Made by a program: the position numbers and the translations under genes. A DNA stretch of 64,000 nt from Ptiloglossa arizonensis (taxonomy: Eukaryota > Arthropoda > Insecta > Hymenoptera > Colletidae): contig NC_135060.1 in assembly GCF_051014685.1 (NCBI RefSeq), positions 4,216,001 to 4,280,000 on the forward strand, written 5' to 3'. Positions 11,588 through 25,527 of this stretch are shown here, one piece after another. How positions within the stretch are numbered: position 1 is the stretch's first letter; each line of letters starts with the position of its first letter. The notes beneath the pieces are model-generated. The model searched no databases. It saw only the letters and a list, made by a program, of their open reading frames with translations, and was not told the DNA's origin.

Positions 11588-13741
11588 CTATTTTCTTTTA
11601 ATTTTTGGAAGTTTTCTATTCCTATTTCTATTTTTCACATTAGTAACTTCATAAAAATTGCTACCAACTTTCTTTCGTTTATTAGCTCTTTCTATAGCTC
11701 GTCGTTGTTTACTTGTCAAATTTTGTTTTATTTTCATTGTCTGCTCTCTTGTAGAAGGTAAAGAAAAAATGTTAAATGCACCACTACTACTTGATATTGT
11801 ATTTGTCTTTGGCATTTCACTATCACTAGAATCATATTCCTCATCGACTACATCATATGCACTTTGTAGTAAATTATCCTTTTCTAATGAAAAATGAATT
11901 TCATTGTCAGAATATTTTTCTTCTTCATTATTTTCATCCTCTAACCTTTTATTAGTTTCATTATTTTCTTTGTTTTCCATAAATAATACTTCATTAACTT
12001 CTGTACTACATGTATTCTTATCAATATCATTATCATCCAAGTTTGACAAAATTAAACTATTTTCCATTTTATCTTCATTTTTCTTGCCATCTACAGATGC
12101 CTTACTTTCAATGTTCAAATTGTTTTTAATATAATCACTTGAATATGGAAAACCAACTTTTATTTTTCGGAAATCTTGTATAACAGCTAATTGAAATTTT
12201 ACTGGTTCTTTGCTCTGTATACTTTCAACTTGTTCAGTATCAATATCATTATTTATCTTTTCAGCATTATTGTTTTCAACAGCAGGCTCATTAATAATTG
12301 TAGACTTTGATAATGGTTCTTCAAAACCAGAAGGAGGTACATAAAAAGGTAATTTACCACGCTGCCAATCATTCAAAACCATTCGTGAAACAGTTGTAAT
12401 ATCTGGTTCTCCTTTTTTTAGTAATTTTCCACTTTTACGAGCTAATTTTTCCAAAAAATCGATGTGATCATTCCATTCCATAATTTTATAAGTTTTTTGA
12501 ATATATTCTACTTTTACTCGTGATAATACTTCTGAAATATAATCTTCAGGATTTTGAACGAGTTCTACTCTTACTACACCTTTTAAAACTTTTTCTGTAT
12601 CAGTCTCTGTGGATGGATAAACTACACCTGGACAATCTATTAAATAAATTCGGCGCATCAAAGTAATATATTGCCATACTTTTGTTTCACCTGCTATTGG
12701 TGCAACATTACAAACTTTTTTTGATCTCAAGGTATTTATAATCGAACTTTTTCCTGTATTCGGGTATCCTATAAAGCCTACACTGATTTGTTTCTTATCT
12801 ATATGTAACTTTGCAAACTGACGTAATAAATTTATTAGAGAACCTTTACCAAATGGATGTGTCATCGAAGCATGAAATGCCACTGTTGGATAATCTGCAC
12901 TCAAAATTGCAACCCACCTTTGTGTAACCCATGTTGGTATAAGATCTACTTTATTTAAAATAAACATTAAATGTTTATGAGGTTTTTCGGTTTTAAGGTA
13001 TTTTTCTATAGGAGGGGATCTAGTTCCTAATGGATCTCTGGCATCTAATACTTGTAAAATAACATCAGAAGAATCTATAACTTTATATAATTCATTCCAA
13101 ATTCTTTTGCTTTGTCCTGCCGACATAATCCAATCTCTTTGTGCATCTTTTATACCTGCATCAGGACGTACAAGATCAACATCTTTAGAATCCTTCTCTT
13201 TGTTATATGTCTCCTCTTTTTCTTCTGCTAATTTTTGTAATTCGTCATATGTTGATGTTATTAAATTTGGTCTTTTCCTTACTTTTTTTGGACCAAAAAC
13301 ACTATCAAAACTTTCTGTATCTAATAAATGTACTCTTGCATTTGCAGCCTTTTGTTGAAGCAAAGTTATTGGTAATTGAGTGGGTTTCATAACAATATTA
13401 TAAGGATCTTTCATAGCTTTCCCTAATTCATTTTGAAATTTTTGTAAAGCATTTTGAGAAATCACTCTTGAATTACCAAACCATCTTTGTGAAGGTTCCA
13501 CATGCGACATGGTACCAGAGGCTTGCCAGCCTTGAAACGGTGCTGGACTAATTATTTTGCCTGTACGATCACGCTTTGGTTTTTGATTACGATACATTTG
13601 TAATCTTTTGATTGTTGCTTTTGATCGAACTTTAGCTACACCTTTTAATCCTTCTGTAGGCCGATCAGGATTCATACTGTGACAAGAGCGATTAAATCCC
13701 TCTTTTCTTGGAGGTTTATTTGTAACACGTGATTTTGCCAT
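11588..13741 (-). CDS. Ns2: Nucleolar GTP-binding protein 2 (Ngp-1/GNL2/Nog2), circularly permuted GTPase
   Basis: A single uninterrupted 717-codon ORF for the nucleolar GTPase that acts in late pre-60S ribosome maturation and nuclear export. The NGP1 N-terminal domain runs from residue 1 to about 190 ([41 protein letters not shown]). The G motifs come in permuted order: DARDP 233-237, G4 NKVD 263-266, G1 GYPNTGKSS 325-333, GETKVWQ 351-357 and G3 DCPG 369-372. A conserved helical segment follows ([27 protein letters not shown]). The C-terminus is an acidic N/D/E-rich stretch and then a basic tail ([14 protein letters not shown]), typical of nucleolar proteins. An acceptor (ttattacag) lies five bases before the ATG, so a noncoding upstream exon is likely. 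Length is close to human and fly orthologues. The gene symbol follows the Drosophila name. Confidence 0.95.
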   Translation of the reverse strand: MAKSRVTNKPPRKEGFNRSCHSMNPDRPTEGLKGVAKVRSKATIKRLQMYRNQKPKRDRTGKIISPAPFQGWQASGTMSHVEPSQRWFGNSRVISQNALQKFQNELGKAMKDPYNIVMKPTQLPITLLQQKAANARVHLLDTESFDSVFGPKKVRKRPNLITSTYDELQKLAEEKEETYNKEKDSKDVDLVRPDAGIKDAQRDWIMSAGQSKRIWNELYKVIDSSDVILQVLDARDPLGTRSPPIEKYLKTEKPHKHLMFILNKVDLIPTWVTQRWVAILSADYPTVAFHASMTHPFGKGSLINLLRQFAKLHIDKKQISVGFIGYPNTGKSSIINTLRSKKVCNVAPIAGETKVWQYITLMRRIYLIDCPGVVYPSTETDTEKVLKGVVRVELVQNPEDYISEVLSRVKVEYIQKTYKIMEWNDHIDFLEKLARKSGKLLKKGEPDITTVSRMVLNDWQRGKLPFYVPPSGFEEPLSKSTIINEPAVENNNAEKINNDIDTEQVESIQSKEPVKFQLAVIQDFRKIKVGFPYSSDYIKNNLNIESKASVDGKKNEDKMENSLILSNLDDNDIDKNTCSTEVNEVLFMENKENNETNKRLEDENNEEEKYSDNEIHFSLEKDNLLQSAYDVVDEEYDSSDSEMPKTNTISSSSGAFNIFSLPSTREQTMKIKQNLTSKQRRAIERANKRKKVGSNFYEVTNVKNRNRNRKLPKIKRK

Positions 13742-14305
13742 TTTGCCTGTAATAAGATATTTTCAGCCTTGTTTCCTAATATATTTTAGATTAGCATACA
13801 AAATTAAATATTAATTATTAACATCTAGTTTCAGTTAATATTAACTGTGTTAATATACCTTTTATAATGTATTCAAATATTTAAAATGTACATTAAATAA
13901 TTTGAATTCTAAAGAAAAAATTATAATTTAATATTATAAGAAGATATTACCTTTCTTTTTTTATATACTTTATGACAGTTTTATGACAGTTATGATATAA
14001 TTGTTATTTCTATATAAATATGTATTATAAATATTTTTTTAAATTAGCTGTTAAATATGTGAAGAGACAGTAAGCTACATATAATTTTCAAGCACTTTGC
14101 TTTGAATGTGTTGATAAATTGTTGAACGTTTACATGAAACACGTGTAGAACTTCGGCACACTGGGCCATAGATAATATAAATGACTATCACTCATCACTC
14201 TTATCAAAAAGTGAGGCTACAGCTTCTTTCTGTGCCCCTATCCATAAATGGCGCATTATCGTCTGTTTTTGCTGTCCATCTTAAAATATTATGTAGTCTG
14301 TGATG

Positions 14306-14325
14306 TACACTACCGGCAAAAAACT
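14306..14325 (+). mobile_element. Possible Tc1-like terminal inverted repeat, solo
   Basis: Starts at a TA and reads TACACTACCGGCAAAAAACT, resembling the TACACTACCGGTCAAAAG type of Tc1-family terminus known from animal genomes. No matching opposite end or transposase was found nearby, so it would be a relic. Confidence 0.3.
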
Positions 14326-14398
14326 TTCCAGTATAAAACCTTAAATCTTATCCGTGACTCTAATGTATTTCATTAAATAAAAAACAATAAAAATAAAA

Positions 14399-14422
14399 TA
14401 TATATATATATATATATATATA
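14399..14422. repeat. (TA)n microsatellite
   Basis: Twelve uninterrupted TA units in the Ngp-1/RpS6 intergenic region. Confidence 0.9.
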
Positions 14423-15253
14423 ATAATTTAAATAAACGAATACATAAATATTACTTGTTGATCTTACTGCTTAGGAAGTTTTACTAATAATTCGTGAAAT
14501 TGTTTGGTGTACGTAATATTGAGTTAATCGGTTTCGAATTTAAAATAGTTTTTTATGATATAAAAATAATTGTATGTGTTATATAGAAAAAACATACTGT
14601 GCAGAACTTTCTATACTTTAATGAAATGTAAGAACATATATGTTAATCTGGGACATTTCAATAAATTTATTTTGAGTAATACAAATAGCTTTCCTTTTTG
14701 TTCCATTTTGCTTTAATTCTGTTTATGTAATTTTAAATTACGAGGCAAAGAAAAAAATGCATATTAAAATTTTAAATGCTGTTTGATTATTTTTACCTTT
14801 AAAAATTATTAACACTCAGTGTTAAAAATATTGACAAAAAATAAAGACAAACTAAATCATAGAATAATAATTAAGGGAAAATTCGAAATTCAACTCAAGT
14901 TAAATATGAGTTATGGTGTAACTTTTAAACAATACAGTCAAGCTGTGTGTTGCTTAGTATAATTCTGTTAATGAAGTTGTAACACTTTCATTAACTTTAT
15001 ATATAATTACAATATAACTGTATTTAACATTTGTTTTTTCAATTTTTCGTCGTATTATATCATGCGTGAGTTTTTGCATTATAAAATTACTATTATTGAC
15101 TTATCATTTAAGCTACAAGCATTTTTTACATTACATTATTTATTTTCACACATCCTCATTAAAATGTTACAAATATTGTGGTTAAACATGGAATAAAAAT
15201 TTTTCTAAAAAATGAAAGGGAAACGGAAAATAATGGAAATAAGTGAAAGTATT

Positions 15254-15259
15254 TTTATT
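15254..15259 (-). promoter_or_regulatory. Candidate poly(A) signal of RpS6
   Basis: AATAAA on the minus strand about 29 bases after the RpS6 stop, giving a very short 3'UTR as is common for ribosomal protein mRNAs. Confidence 0.6.
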
Positions 15260-15287
15260 AAATTGTCAATACATCACTGCAGTCACT

Positions 15288-16873
<1,586 letters not shown>

Positions 16874-16910
16874 CGTGACAAATCTCAACCAGTGCCACAA
16901 GCCATGAACA

Positions 16911-16919
16911 GAAAGAAGG
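16911..16919 (-). promoter_or_regulatory. Candidate 5'TOP tract of RpS6
   Basis: Minus-strand CCTTCTTTC, about 40 bases upstream of the RpS6 ATG, is an uninterrupted pyrimidine run of the kind that starts ribosomal protein mRNAs (5'TOP, mTOR/LARP1-regulated translation). The start site itself is inferred. Confidence 0.45.
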
Positions 16920-18050
16920 TGAAATGCTGAAACGGTCGCTAGGGTGCGCAAATCGGATATCCGTTTTAAACGAAATGAAATTTTAAACTAAAAATAACAT
17001 TAAATGAACTTTTCATAATCTTATTAGCAATAGTAACCAAATATTTATATAAATGTGTAAGTTTTAATGTCAAAGAGAATATTAGAAACTCGTTTAATAT
17101 GTTGTATTACATTTGTTTTACATAAAAATGTGCAATTATTAAGTTTTCTTCAATTAATACTAATTATAACTTTGATGCAGCGTATGTGACGTTACATTAT
17201 ATAAAGAACAAATAACTATATGAAGTTTATTTTTACATGGAACGTGAGTAAATATGAATGTATTTTATTCGAATTATTATTTATATCATTTTGTTTAGAA
17301 TAAAATATATATTTTTCTTCACAGTTTTTTTTGAAAGAAAGAATAAGTATTCATTTAAATAAATGGTACAAAAAATTACATCAATTAATATCATAATTTG
17401 AGTGTAATAGATAATTATATATTTGTAAAGTGTTTATGAAACTTAGGACCAAATTGTGCTTTATACTTGATAAGATGGTTCACACTATGGCAATAACTGT
17501 CACCATCGTATTTTATAGAAAACGAGAAGAGCAGGAGGGGGGCAGCGTTCTGAAATGCCGACTTGCAGGCGTGTGTGACATTTTGATGTAGTGTGTCTTC
17601 GATGATTTTCGTTATGTATCGATTTAATACATAGATATTTGTGATAAATAGAGTTTACCGAAAATAGATCTATCAACCCCTTATAAGATAGGTAATATTT
17701 GGATGCGTAAGATTTATTCCCTTATAGGTTAGGGACTGTTCACCCGGAACAAGTGAAATGATAATTTGTTTAACGAAAATAATATAACTACAGACGAGGT
17801 ATTTGATTTTGTGCAATACTCATAATTCCCTAGTAAACAGCAAGAATGGTCTTTTTAAGTTTGACAATAAAGTTAATCATTGAAGAAAGAAACTATCCTT
17901 AACACATGTTCATCGTTAACTTTACAAATAACTTCTTAAAGTAATACAAATGTAGATTTCTTTAAATTTTAGTCGAAAATGTAATATAATTTACTACTAG
18001 CTTTTAATTAATATATGTATTTTAACAAAGAATTTATTTAGTAGAAAGAT
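16920..18050. other. Divergent promoter region RpS6 / importin-11
   Basis: About 1.1 kb between two divergent start codons. The left part is AT-rich. A less AT-rich block near 17480-17770, with a G-rich run and several GTGTG words, is the best candidate for the importin-11 start and leader. A donor-like gataggtaat near 17690 and an acceptor-like tttatttag ending at 18041 would allow a leader intron. No TATA box stands out. Confidence 0.45.
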
Positions 18051-21000
18051 ATGGATGCTTCAGTGATAGAAGTTCTTCAACAAGCGGGTAGTCAAGATCC
18101 TAATATTTTGAAACCTGCTGAACAAACATTAAAACAGTGGGAAACTGAAAGAGGATTCTATACTGCATTATTTGTAAGTTGTATAAATTCCTGTATTAAA
18201 ATTCTTATAAAATTATGAATAAAAATATAAATATATTTATAATTTGATTATGTATATGTAGTATAATCCATGATCGTATTATTATTAAAGAATGTGTCGT
18301 GGAATATTTATATTTTCATTTATTAGCATATAATTTTTTTTATGTAAATATTATTTAAGTAAGAAAAATTTGTATAAGATTTTATTTGTTTGATTAATAA
18401 AGATATAATAATTTAATGTATAATGTTTTTTCAGAATGTATTTTCTAATCATTCCTTGACTGTCAATATTAGATGGATGGCTATTTTTTGTTTTAAAAAT
18501 GGTGTTGATAGATATTGGAGAAAAAATGCACCAAAGTGAGTATCTTTTGCTACAATAGCAATTTATTGATATAATAACTAGTTTACTATTTTACTCTAGA
18601 GATAAGTTAAACAATGAATTAACATACTGTTAATAATAATATACTATTATTTCAGTGCAATTGCTGATGATGAGAAGGAATTTCTTAGGCAACGTTTAAT
18701 AGCAAATTTTGAAGAACCTGTAAATCAATTAGCTGTACAATTAGCAGCTCTAATTGCTAAAATTGCAAGGTAACCAGTATTTATGAAATGTCTTGTGTTT
18801 ACTTTTTCTTCAATTTACAAAGTAATTAAATGGAGTAATGTTGTGCAGATACGATTGTCCTAAAGAATGGGGTACATTAATTCCAACATTATTGGATGTC
18901 ATAAGAGGACAAAACCCTTTAGCCCAACATCGGGCACTGTTAACATTACATCATGTTGTTAAGTCTTTAGCTTCTAAATGTTTTGCTGCAGACAGACGAC
19001 TTTTCCAAGAATTAACCATTAATCTGTTCAATTTTATTCTGAATTTATGGAACACTTATACTGAATCATTTCTTATAATGGCAACAAATGGGGCAGATAC
19101 AAATCAGATACAAGAACCTTTAGAAAAAGCATTACTTCTACTGAGAATACTTAGAAAACTTATTGTACATGGGTTTGATAGACCTTCAAAATCTCAGGAT
19201 GCTATGTTATTTCTAAAAATGGTTTTTGAACGTGCAAAGAGCTGCCTTGCGTGTCGTTAGTATTTACAATTTATAATTCAAATCGTAAAAGTTTAAAGTT
19301 TACCTTTTTAATAATATGTATAATTTTAGGAAAAACGTTAATTTCAAGGGGTATACAATTGGAAGTATGTGACAAATTTATAATCCAGTTTACCAAAGTA
19401 TTAATAGGAGTGTCGGATATGCATCCATTTTACTATATTGAACTGATACCAACAACGTTAGAATTTTGTGTTTTTTATTGCTTCACTGAGGCTGGTCAAA
19501 GTTTTACTTTTGAGAGATTTATTATTCAGTGTTTAAATTTATTAAAGGGCATGTTAATACTTGATAAATATAGACCTTCGGCAGGTATAAATAATTATTT
19601 ATTCATTATGTGTAAGTTTATGAATATAATTAATTAAATTTACAAAGTTATTAATATAGCTAGCATAGCATATATTGGAGATGATTGTTTACTAGCAGAA
19701 CAAGTGGATAGAGCATGTGCTTTAAAACAAAAATTTTTTACACCTGAAACGATAACTGAAATCTGTACAAGACTTGTAACACATTATTTACTTTTAACTC
19801 CTTCTGATTTGGAGTTATGGGATACAGATCCAGAAAACTTTTGTAAGTATTTATATATTTATATATATTTTTTAAATTACCAGTAATGTTATATGCAAAA
19901 TTAATTTCAGTTGTTGATGATGGTGGTGAATCATGGAGATACAGTTTGAGGGTAAATGTTTTAAATATTATTTATGATACTATGTAATTATAATATTTGA
20001 TATTTATTTATTTTATAATCGTTATTTTACTTCTAGCATTGTACAGAGTCTGTATTTTTAGCAGTTTTCGATCAGTTTAAAGGGGTTTTTGCATCGATTT
20101 TAGTTGAATTGATACGAAGACATCATCAACCTGTCGATCCAAATAATTTGCATGCTATTCTATTAAAAGATGCAGTATACAATGCTGTCGGTTTGGTTGC
20201 TTTCGACTTATATGATGAGGTAGGTACAAAGTAGTACAAAACAGACTTGTTTATAGGCATGGGTGAGCAAGACCCATGCCCTGGGCTCTGCACCTAAAAA
20301 AATACGCGTGAAAATAATTAAAAAAGAAAAAGAGACCTTTAATGCCTTTATCTAATGCTTTTGAATATTACACATTTTGACGAGTTTTCATTTACTACAA
20401 TATAAGTTTGTCTTGTAAAATTTTGTTTCCTCTTCAAGTATGAATACAGGGCCTTACATTTACTACGGCGTTTTTGTTATAAAAAAATCATTGTAAGTAG
20501 TCAGTTATTACAATTATATGTATTAGGTAAACTTTGATCAATGGTTTACAACTACCTTGAAAGAAGAATTGAAAATTCGAAGTAACAATTACAGAATTAT
20601 TAGAAGACGCGTATGCTGGCTTATTGGACGGTGGACTAGTAAGTGAATTCTTTAAGTTTTTTACGTGAAAATTATGAATCTTTTTATAGCATTATATTTA
20701 TTTTTATTATAGTTTTATTTAAGCATTGTACTAAAATTGCAGCTGTCAAATTAAGTGCAGAATTGAGGCCAGAATTATACGAACTTATGGTCGAAGTTTT
20801 AAGTCCTGATGAAGATTTAGGTGTTCGTTTAGCAGCTAGTGATGCCTTAAAACTCGCAATAGACGATTTTCAATTTAATCCAGAACAATTCTTTCCTTAC
20901 TTAGAACCAGCGTTTTCTTTATTGTTTTCCCTTCTAAAAGAAGTAAAAGAATATGATACCAAGGTATGCAGTTATATTATTATAAAAATTACGTTTTGTT

Positions 21001-22951
21001 TCAGAAAAATATTTTTAAATTTTTTTCCAGGCACATGTTTTATATGTGTTATCATTTATGTTTGAACGTGCTGGTGGCGATATAAATCCATATGTTGGAG
21101 TTGTCAGTTCATATCTACCAATCCTTTGGCAGCAATCTGAAGGACATAATATGATGAGATGTGCTATACTTTCAACACTCATACAGTTAGAGAAGGTGGA
21201 CACTTATATTGTTTAATTAATCTATTTAACTTATGTAATGTTTTAACCATTGCTTTAATATTTTGATCAAAAATAGGCTTTGGGCTCTGAAAGTGTCATC
21301 TTGGAACCACTGATAGTAGGTGTTGTTGTATTCAGTTGCGACGTTAATCAAGTTGATCATGTTTATTTATTAGAAGATGGATTACGATTATGGTTAACTT
21401 TGTTGGAAAATGCACGTGCACCAACACCAGCTATAATGGATTTGGCTAGAAATATGCCTGCATTATTGGGTTGGTGAATAGTTTTAATATATTTTTAGAA
21501 TATGTTTTTATTGGTTTTCAGAATGACAAATAATTTTAATATTTTTTAGAACAATCTACAGAAAATTTAAAATTATGTTTGCTCATAGTTCAAGCATATA
21601 TAATATTAAGTCCACAAGAATTCTTAAGTCAAAGGGGTGCAGTTATAATTGAGACGCTTAGGTCCATCATGGGAGATTTAAGATCAGACGGACTATCAAT
21701 GACCTTGGTGGTATTTGAAACATGCATGTGTGCTTCTCCTCAGCAAGGTGCAGAGCTGATTAAACCTGTTTTAATAAATATATTTGAGTGAGTATAAACA
21801 TGTAAATTACGATAATATATTCTGTACAATAATATTTATTTAAATTTTGGTAGGAACGTGTATAATAAGATAAATGATTCTGGAGCAGTGATGACTATGT
21901 ATTTATCTATTATGGCAAGAGTTTTATGGTTTCATAAACATATTTTTATACAGGTATTCAAATTTTGTTATGTTATTATTATTTTTAATTTCGAAGGGAT
22001 TGTTATTATACGTTTTAATCTAAAAGTTTAATTTCCGTTAGAAATGTGATTACTATAAATATAAAAATTATAATGCAGGTAATAAGTGAATTAACCAGGA
22101 AAATGGGTGGAAATGAAGAAAAAGAAGAAGCCGTATTTGGACAAATAATACATGTATGGGTTTCTCAAACGCACTATATCTTCAAAGTAGAAAGATGTAA
22201 ATTATTAGCTCTTGCACTCTGTTCACTCCTTGGAGCTAATTGTCCTCCTAGTATTCTTAAACATTTTCCACAAATAATATCTAAGATTGTCGAAGCTCTT
22301 AATGATATAACCACAATTACTGATAACATAGAATTAGGCATTGAGTAAGTATGAATTTTTTATACAAATTATATATAGTGATGCAAAATGTTTTGTAGTT
22401 ATTTTGACCACTTAACTGTATATCACTCTCGTTTTCAATGTATACAAAGGTGAGTGAGTCGGAAATAGTTAACAGCAGTCAAATTCCGGAATAGTACTTT
22501 CCTTGAAAAATGTCGCGAATAGAGACTGAGTCGGGATATTATCTATGGCATTATTGTATATCGTAATAATAAAAGTCACTATTTTATGGTATTTCAGCAC
22601 TTTGTCGATCAGTGGACCATCTAATCCAGATTCGTATGTAAATGAAGATTACGGAAATGAACATGAACAGCGAAAAAGAAGGCTTGAGTGTAGCGATCCC
22701 GTGTGCAGTATATCTTTAAAAAATACATTACAAAATCAAGTAAAGTATTAGTTATTTCTTAGCAATTTGTATTTATAGAATTAATATTTTCTTCAAAATA
22801 CTTTGTAACGTTTTAAGAATTGTGCGTATAATATTTTTTGTTTTAGTTATTTACGTTACGAAGATTAATTGGAGAAAACCAGTTTAATCAATTGATGATA
22901 ACTCTTAACGCCGACACTGTGATAGAACTTAAGCGTTATGTATCTGTATGA
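18051..22951 (+). CDS. Ipo11: Importin-11 (RanBP11), beta-karyopherin nuclear import receptor
   Basis: A HEAT-repeat import receptor that binds RanGTP and carries cargo such as ubiquitin-conjugating enzymes and ribosomal protein L12 in vertebrates. Seventeen exons: 18051-18173, 18435-18535, 18656-18769, 18849-19255, 19330-19584, 19660-19842, 19911-19951, 20037-20219, 20527-20638, 20743-20963, 21031-21195, 21277-21469, 21550-21787, 21854-21953, 22079-22344, 22598-22739, 22847-22951. These give 982 residues (human 975). The importin-beta N-terminal domain occupies roughly residues 20-100 (LKPAEQTLKQWETERGFY, VNIRWMAIFCFKNGVDRYWR). Later landmarks are GESWRYSLRHCTESVF, LLKDAVYNAVGLVAFDLYD, FDQWF, RRRVCWLIGRW, VYLLEDGLRLWLTLLENA and C-terminal KRRLECSDPVCSISL. 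The exon 4 donor is gttagt, chosen because it alone keeps frame and similarity (LACRKTL). All phases close. Confidence 0.95.
20220..20526 (+). other. Importin-11 intron 8 with perfect 9-bp hairpin
   Basis: The intron is less AT-rich at its left end. GGCATGGGT (20256-20264) and ACCCATGCC (20272-20280) form a perfect inverted repeat with a 7-base loop, followed by CTGGGCTCTGCACC. This block is unlike neighbouring introns and may be a transposon scrap; no family was assigned. Confidence 0.4.
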
Positions 22952-23094
22952 AAGAGGAGCAAGTTAAATTAAGAAAAAAAAATGATTCAGTCAAATGCTA
23001 TATTACGCGTAAAAAAGCTTTATGGCGCGCTATTGTAAAACGGCACTATTTTATTGTATAATACTAGCTGTTTCACTGTACTAATAATGTTGAT

Positions 23095-23100
23095 AATAAA
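23095..23100 (+). promoter_or_regulatory. Candidate poly(A) signal of importin-11
   Basis: AATAAA, 144 bases after the stop codon; the first canonical hexamer downstream. Confidence 0.6.
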
Positions 23101-25501
23101 ACAAACCTATGTCATTTCAAATTTATTCTTTTTCTATTTTTAATTAACTAAATTTAAGTTTACGTATTCATTTTTTACCTTATAAATATTATGTTAAAAA
23201 TTGATTTGAAAAGATACTAATAATTTATGAATCATATGAATTACGCTTACTATATTTAAGTATGCGCTAGGTATAAACACTACTATGTTAGTAAGAAACA
23301 TGGCTTCAATTTGTAATTTTTCCCGCTTTTTTCGGCGCTCGTGATATATACGTTGTTGAAAGAGCAATCTGGCGTCGTAGCTGGAAACTCCAAACAGCTG
23401 TCGTCTGTGTCAAACCATAACGGGGGGTTAGCTCAATTCTCGTTTCAAATAGTGTACTGTTCTCACTAAATTGAAGTGCGGTGAGTGTATTAATACAAAT
23501 TGTATCTATTAATTTATCTAGAATAACTATTTTTAATGACCTGAGCAAAAAAATGTTTAAATCGGTTCAATACATAAGTCGATGTAAATCTATTTGATTA
23601 GTTGGTTCATTTAATTGGCATATTCGTTAATAATTTTCATTGTTGCGTACACATAATAAACAAATATTTGCATTCTAATATTATGTACTTACAAAATATA
23701 AGGTGGACCTAAAGTGAAACAAATGTGTAAAGACGCCATGTTCTTTATTGGTCACTAGCAACACATCTGTGATTGGTTGTGCAGTATCACTGTTGTTATC
23801 ATTATTTTAAATTTCGGGTAAACGTCTTACATAGTAGGTATAATCTCAATGCACAATTCAAATACAACCAAAATCATAACAAAATTGTTTGCTTTTGTTG
23901 GAATTTATGTAAGTCCTGATTTTCAAAATTTACATATATACTTCTTATCATAATTTTGTTGCTTTGAAACATCTAGCAATGACTTTCACATAGCGTATAC
24001 AATCGTTCAATGTTACTAATAATAGTTTAAATGTGAATAATTTAATGTCTATTGAAGATTATAGTCAGGAATTTGTAATGTACGCGAAATGTTGTCCTCG
24101 CTTTCAGAAACTTCATCTGGCAAGAAAAGAAGGTCATTAACTTCATTCTTTTTATTTATTTTCTATATCCGCTTTAGCATTTGTATCCTGTTACTAAGTA
24201 TACATACGTATAATAATCTCAATCGGTGTAAAATAAGTATAGTTAGCGAAATATAAACGTTGTATTAAACTGTTATTACATTACATTTTATAAAGTAAAT
24301 TTGTACAAATGAAAGAAGAAATATTATTTCTTTACAATTGTAGACGTTCGTACAAAAATTCTTTTAAATAAGAGATTTAGGCATTTTTATCTATGTCAAA
24401 ATAGATTTATAATAAATGATCGATATTAATTATTTATATACATATTTAATTGAAATACGTAATTTGTATTCGTTTTGTGTATATGGTTATCATTTTTTTT
24501 TTAGCTGTGAGTAAGAATAGACTTGTTCGAATGATATATATGCAATTTCTATAATGTAAAAGAGAAATATATGTAGTTTCATATACATATGTATGTAGCA
24601 ATAGTAACACAAAGTATGAGAATCGCGTAGGTTAGTTTCTTCGTACGCATTTATATGCAGTGAGAATTGATGTTCTTTCGTATTAAAACGAAAGAATTTC
24701 TTAGAAAGATAATAAATTTATTAAAATACAAAATAACTATTTGACTTTTTCAATATTTAGATACAAGCTACATAATTATGTATGACAATTCAATATTGAC
24801 AATTTTTAAGCACTTTCAAATTATAATTTTTTTTTTTATTTTTAATTAAATTTGATCAATAGATACATTCAGTTTCTATAAATAGTAATATTTCCCTTAC
24901 TTTAATATATAATAAATAATAACAAATAAAAAAGAATTAAATATTTAGACGCACATGAGTATGTGCAATAAAGAGAATATTCCGTACATTGGAGAATGTA
25001 TACGAATGTGTATAATTTGAACGAATAAAATAACTATATTAATATTATACACAATAATATACAATTAGTCATTAGTGATACACAAAATAATATTAAAATT
25101 ATTATTAATATCAATGACATTAATTATTTTTAGTAATGATACAATTTCTGAAGACTATGAATCTTTTGTTCCAATTGTAATTGGGTTCTTTCATTTTGTA
25201 ATATCTTTCCAATAAGAAAATTTTTAAATGCATTTTATAGATCTGAAACTTATATTTATTTTTAACAATAACAAAGGATCTGATTAAAAAAAAAGAAAAA
25301 AGCAAGGAAAATTTAACAATATAAACACCGTAAGATACAAAGTACAATTTATACCGTTACACGTTTATATTAAATAAACATTTTTATAACTGTTAGCATT
25401 TAAAACAATATTTTTAGCCTCGGTTACCAATTAAATTCTCCAACGAATATAATCGCCTGTAATTAATTCGAAATTGTTAGGATGCGTAAAAGGAGTGCGT
25501 A

Positions 25502-25527
25502 ATATATATATATATATATATATATAT
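25502..25527. repeat. (AT)n microsatellite
   Basis: Thirteen uninterrupted AT units in intergenic DNA. Confidence 0.9.

Larger units (their letters stand above)
13742..15253. other. Intergenic region between Ngp-1 and RpS6
   Basis: About 1.5 kb. It holds the leader and promoter of the minus-strand Ngp-1 gene and the 3' flank of RpS6. A (TA)n run and a Tc1-like terminal sequence are listed separately. A less AT-rich patch at 14100-14300 has no recognised gene or RNA. Confidence 0.5.

Noticed and set aside
19251..19329. Importin-11 exon 5 extended leftwards from 19251
   Set aside because: The open frame before 19330 is intronic AT-rich sequence. Joining 19255 to 19330 gives CRKTLISRG in line with the family.
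23306..23548. 80-codon minus-strand ORF
   Set aside because: No recognisable motif; it lies over a region better explained as noncoding and has a plus-strand donor-like site within it.
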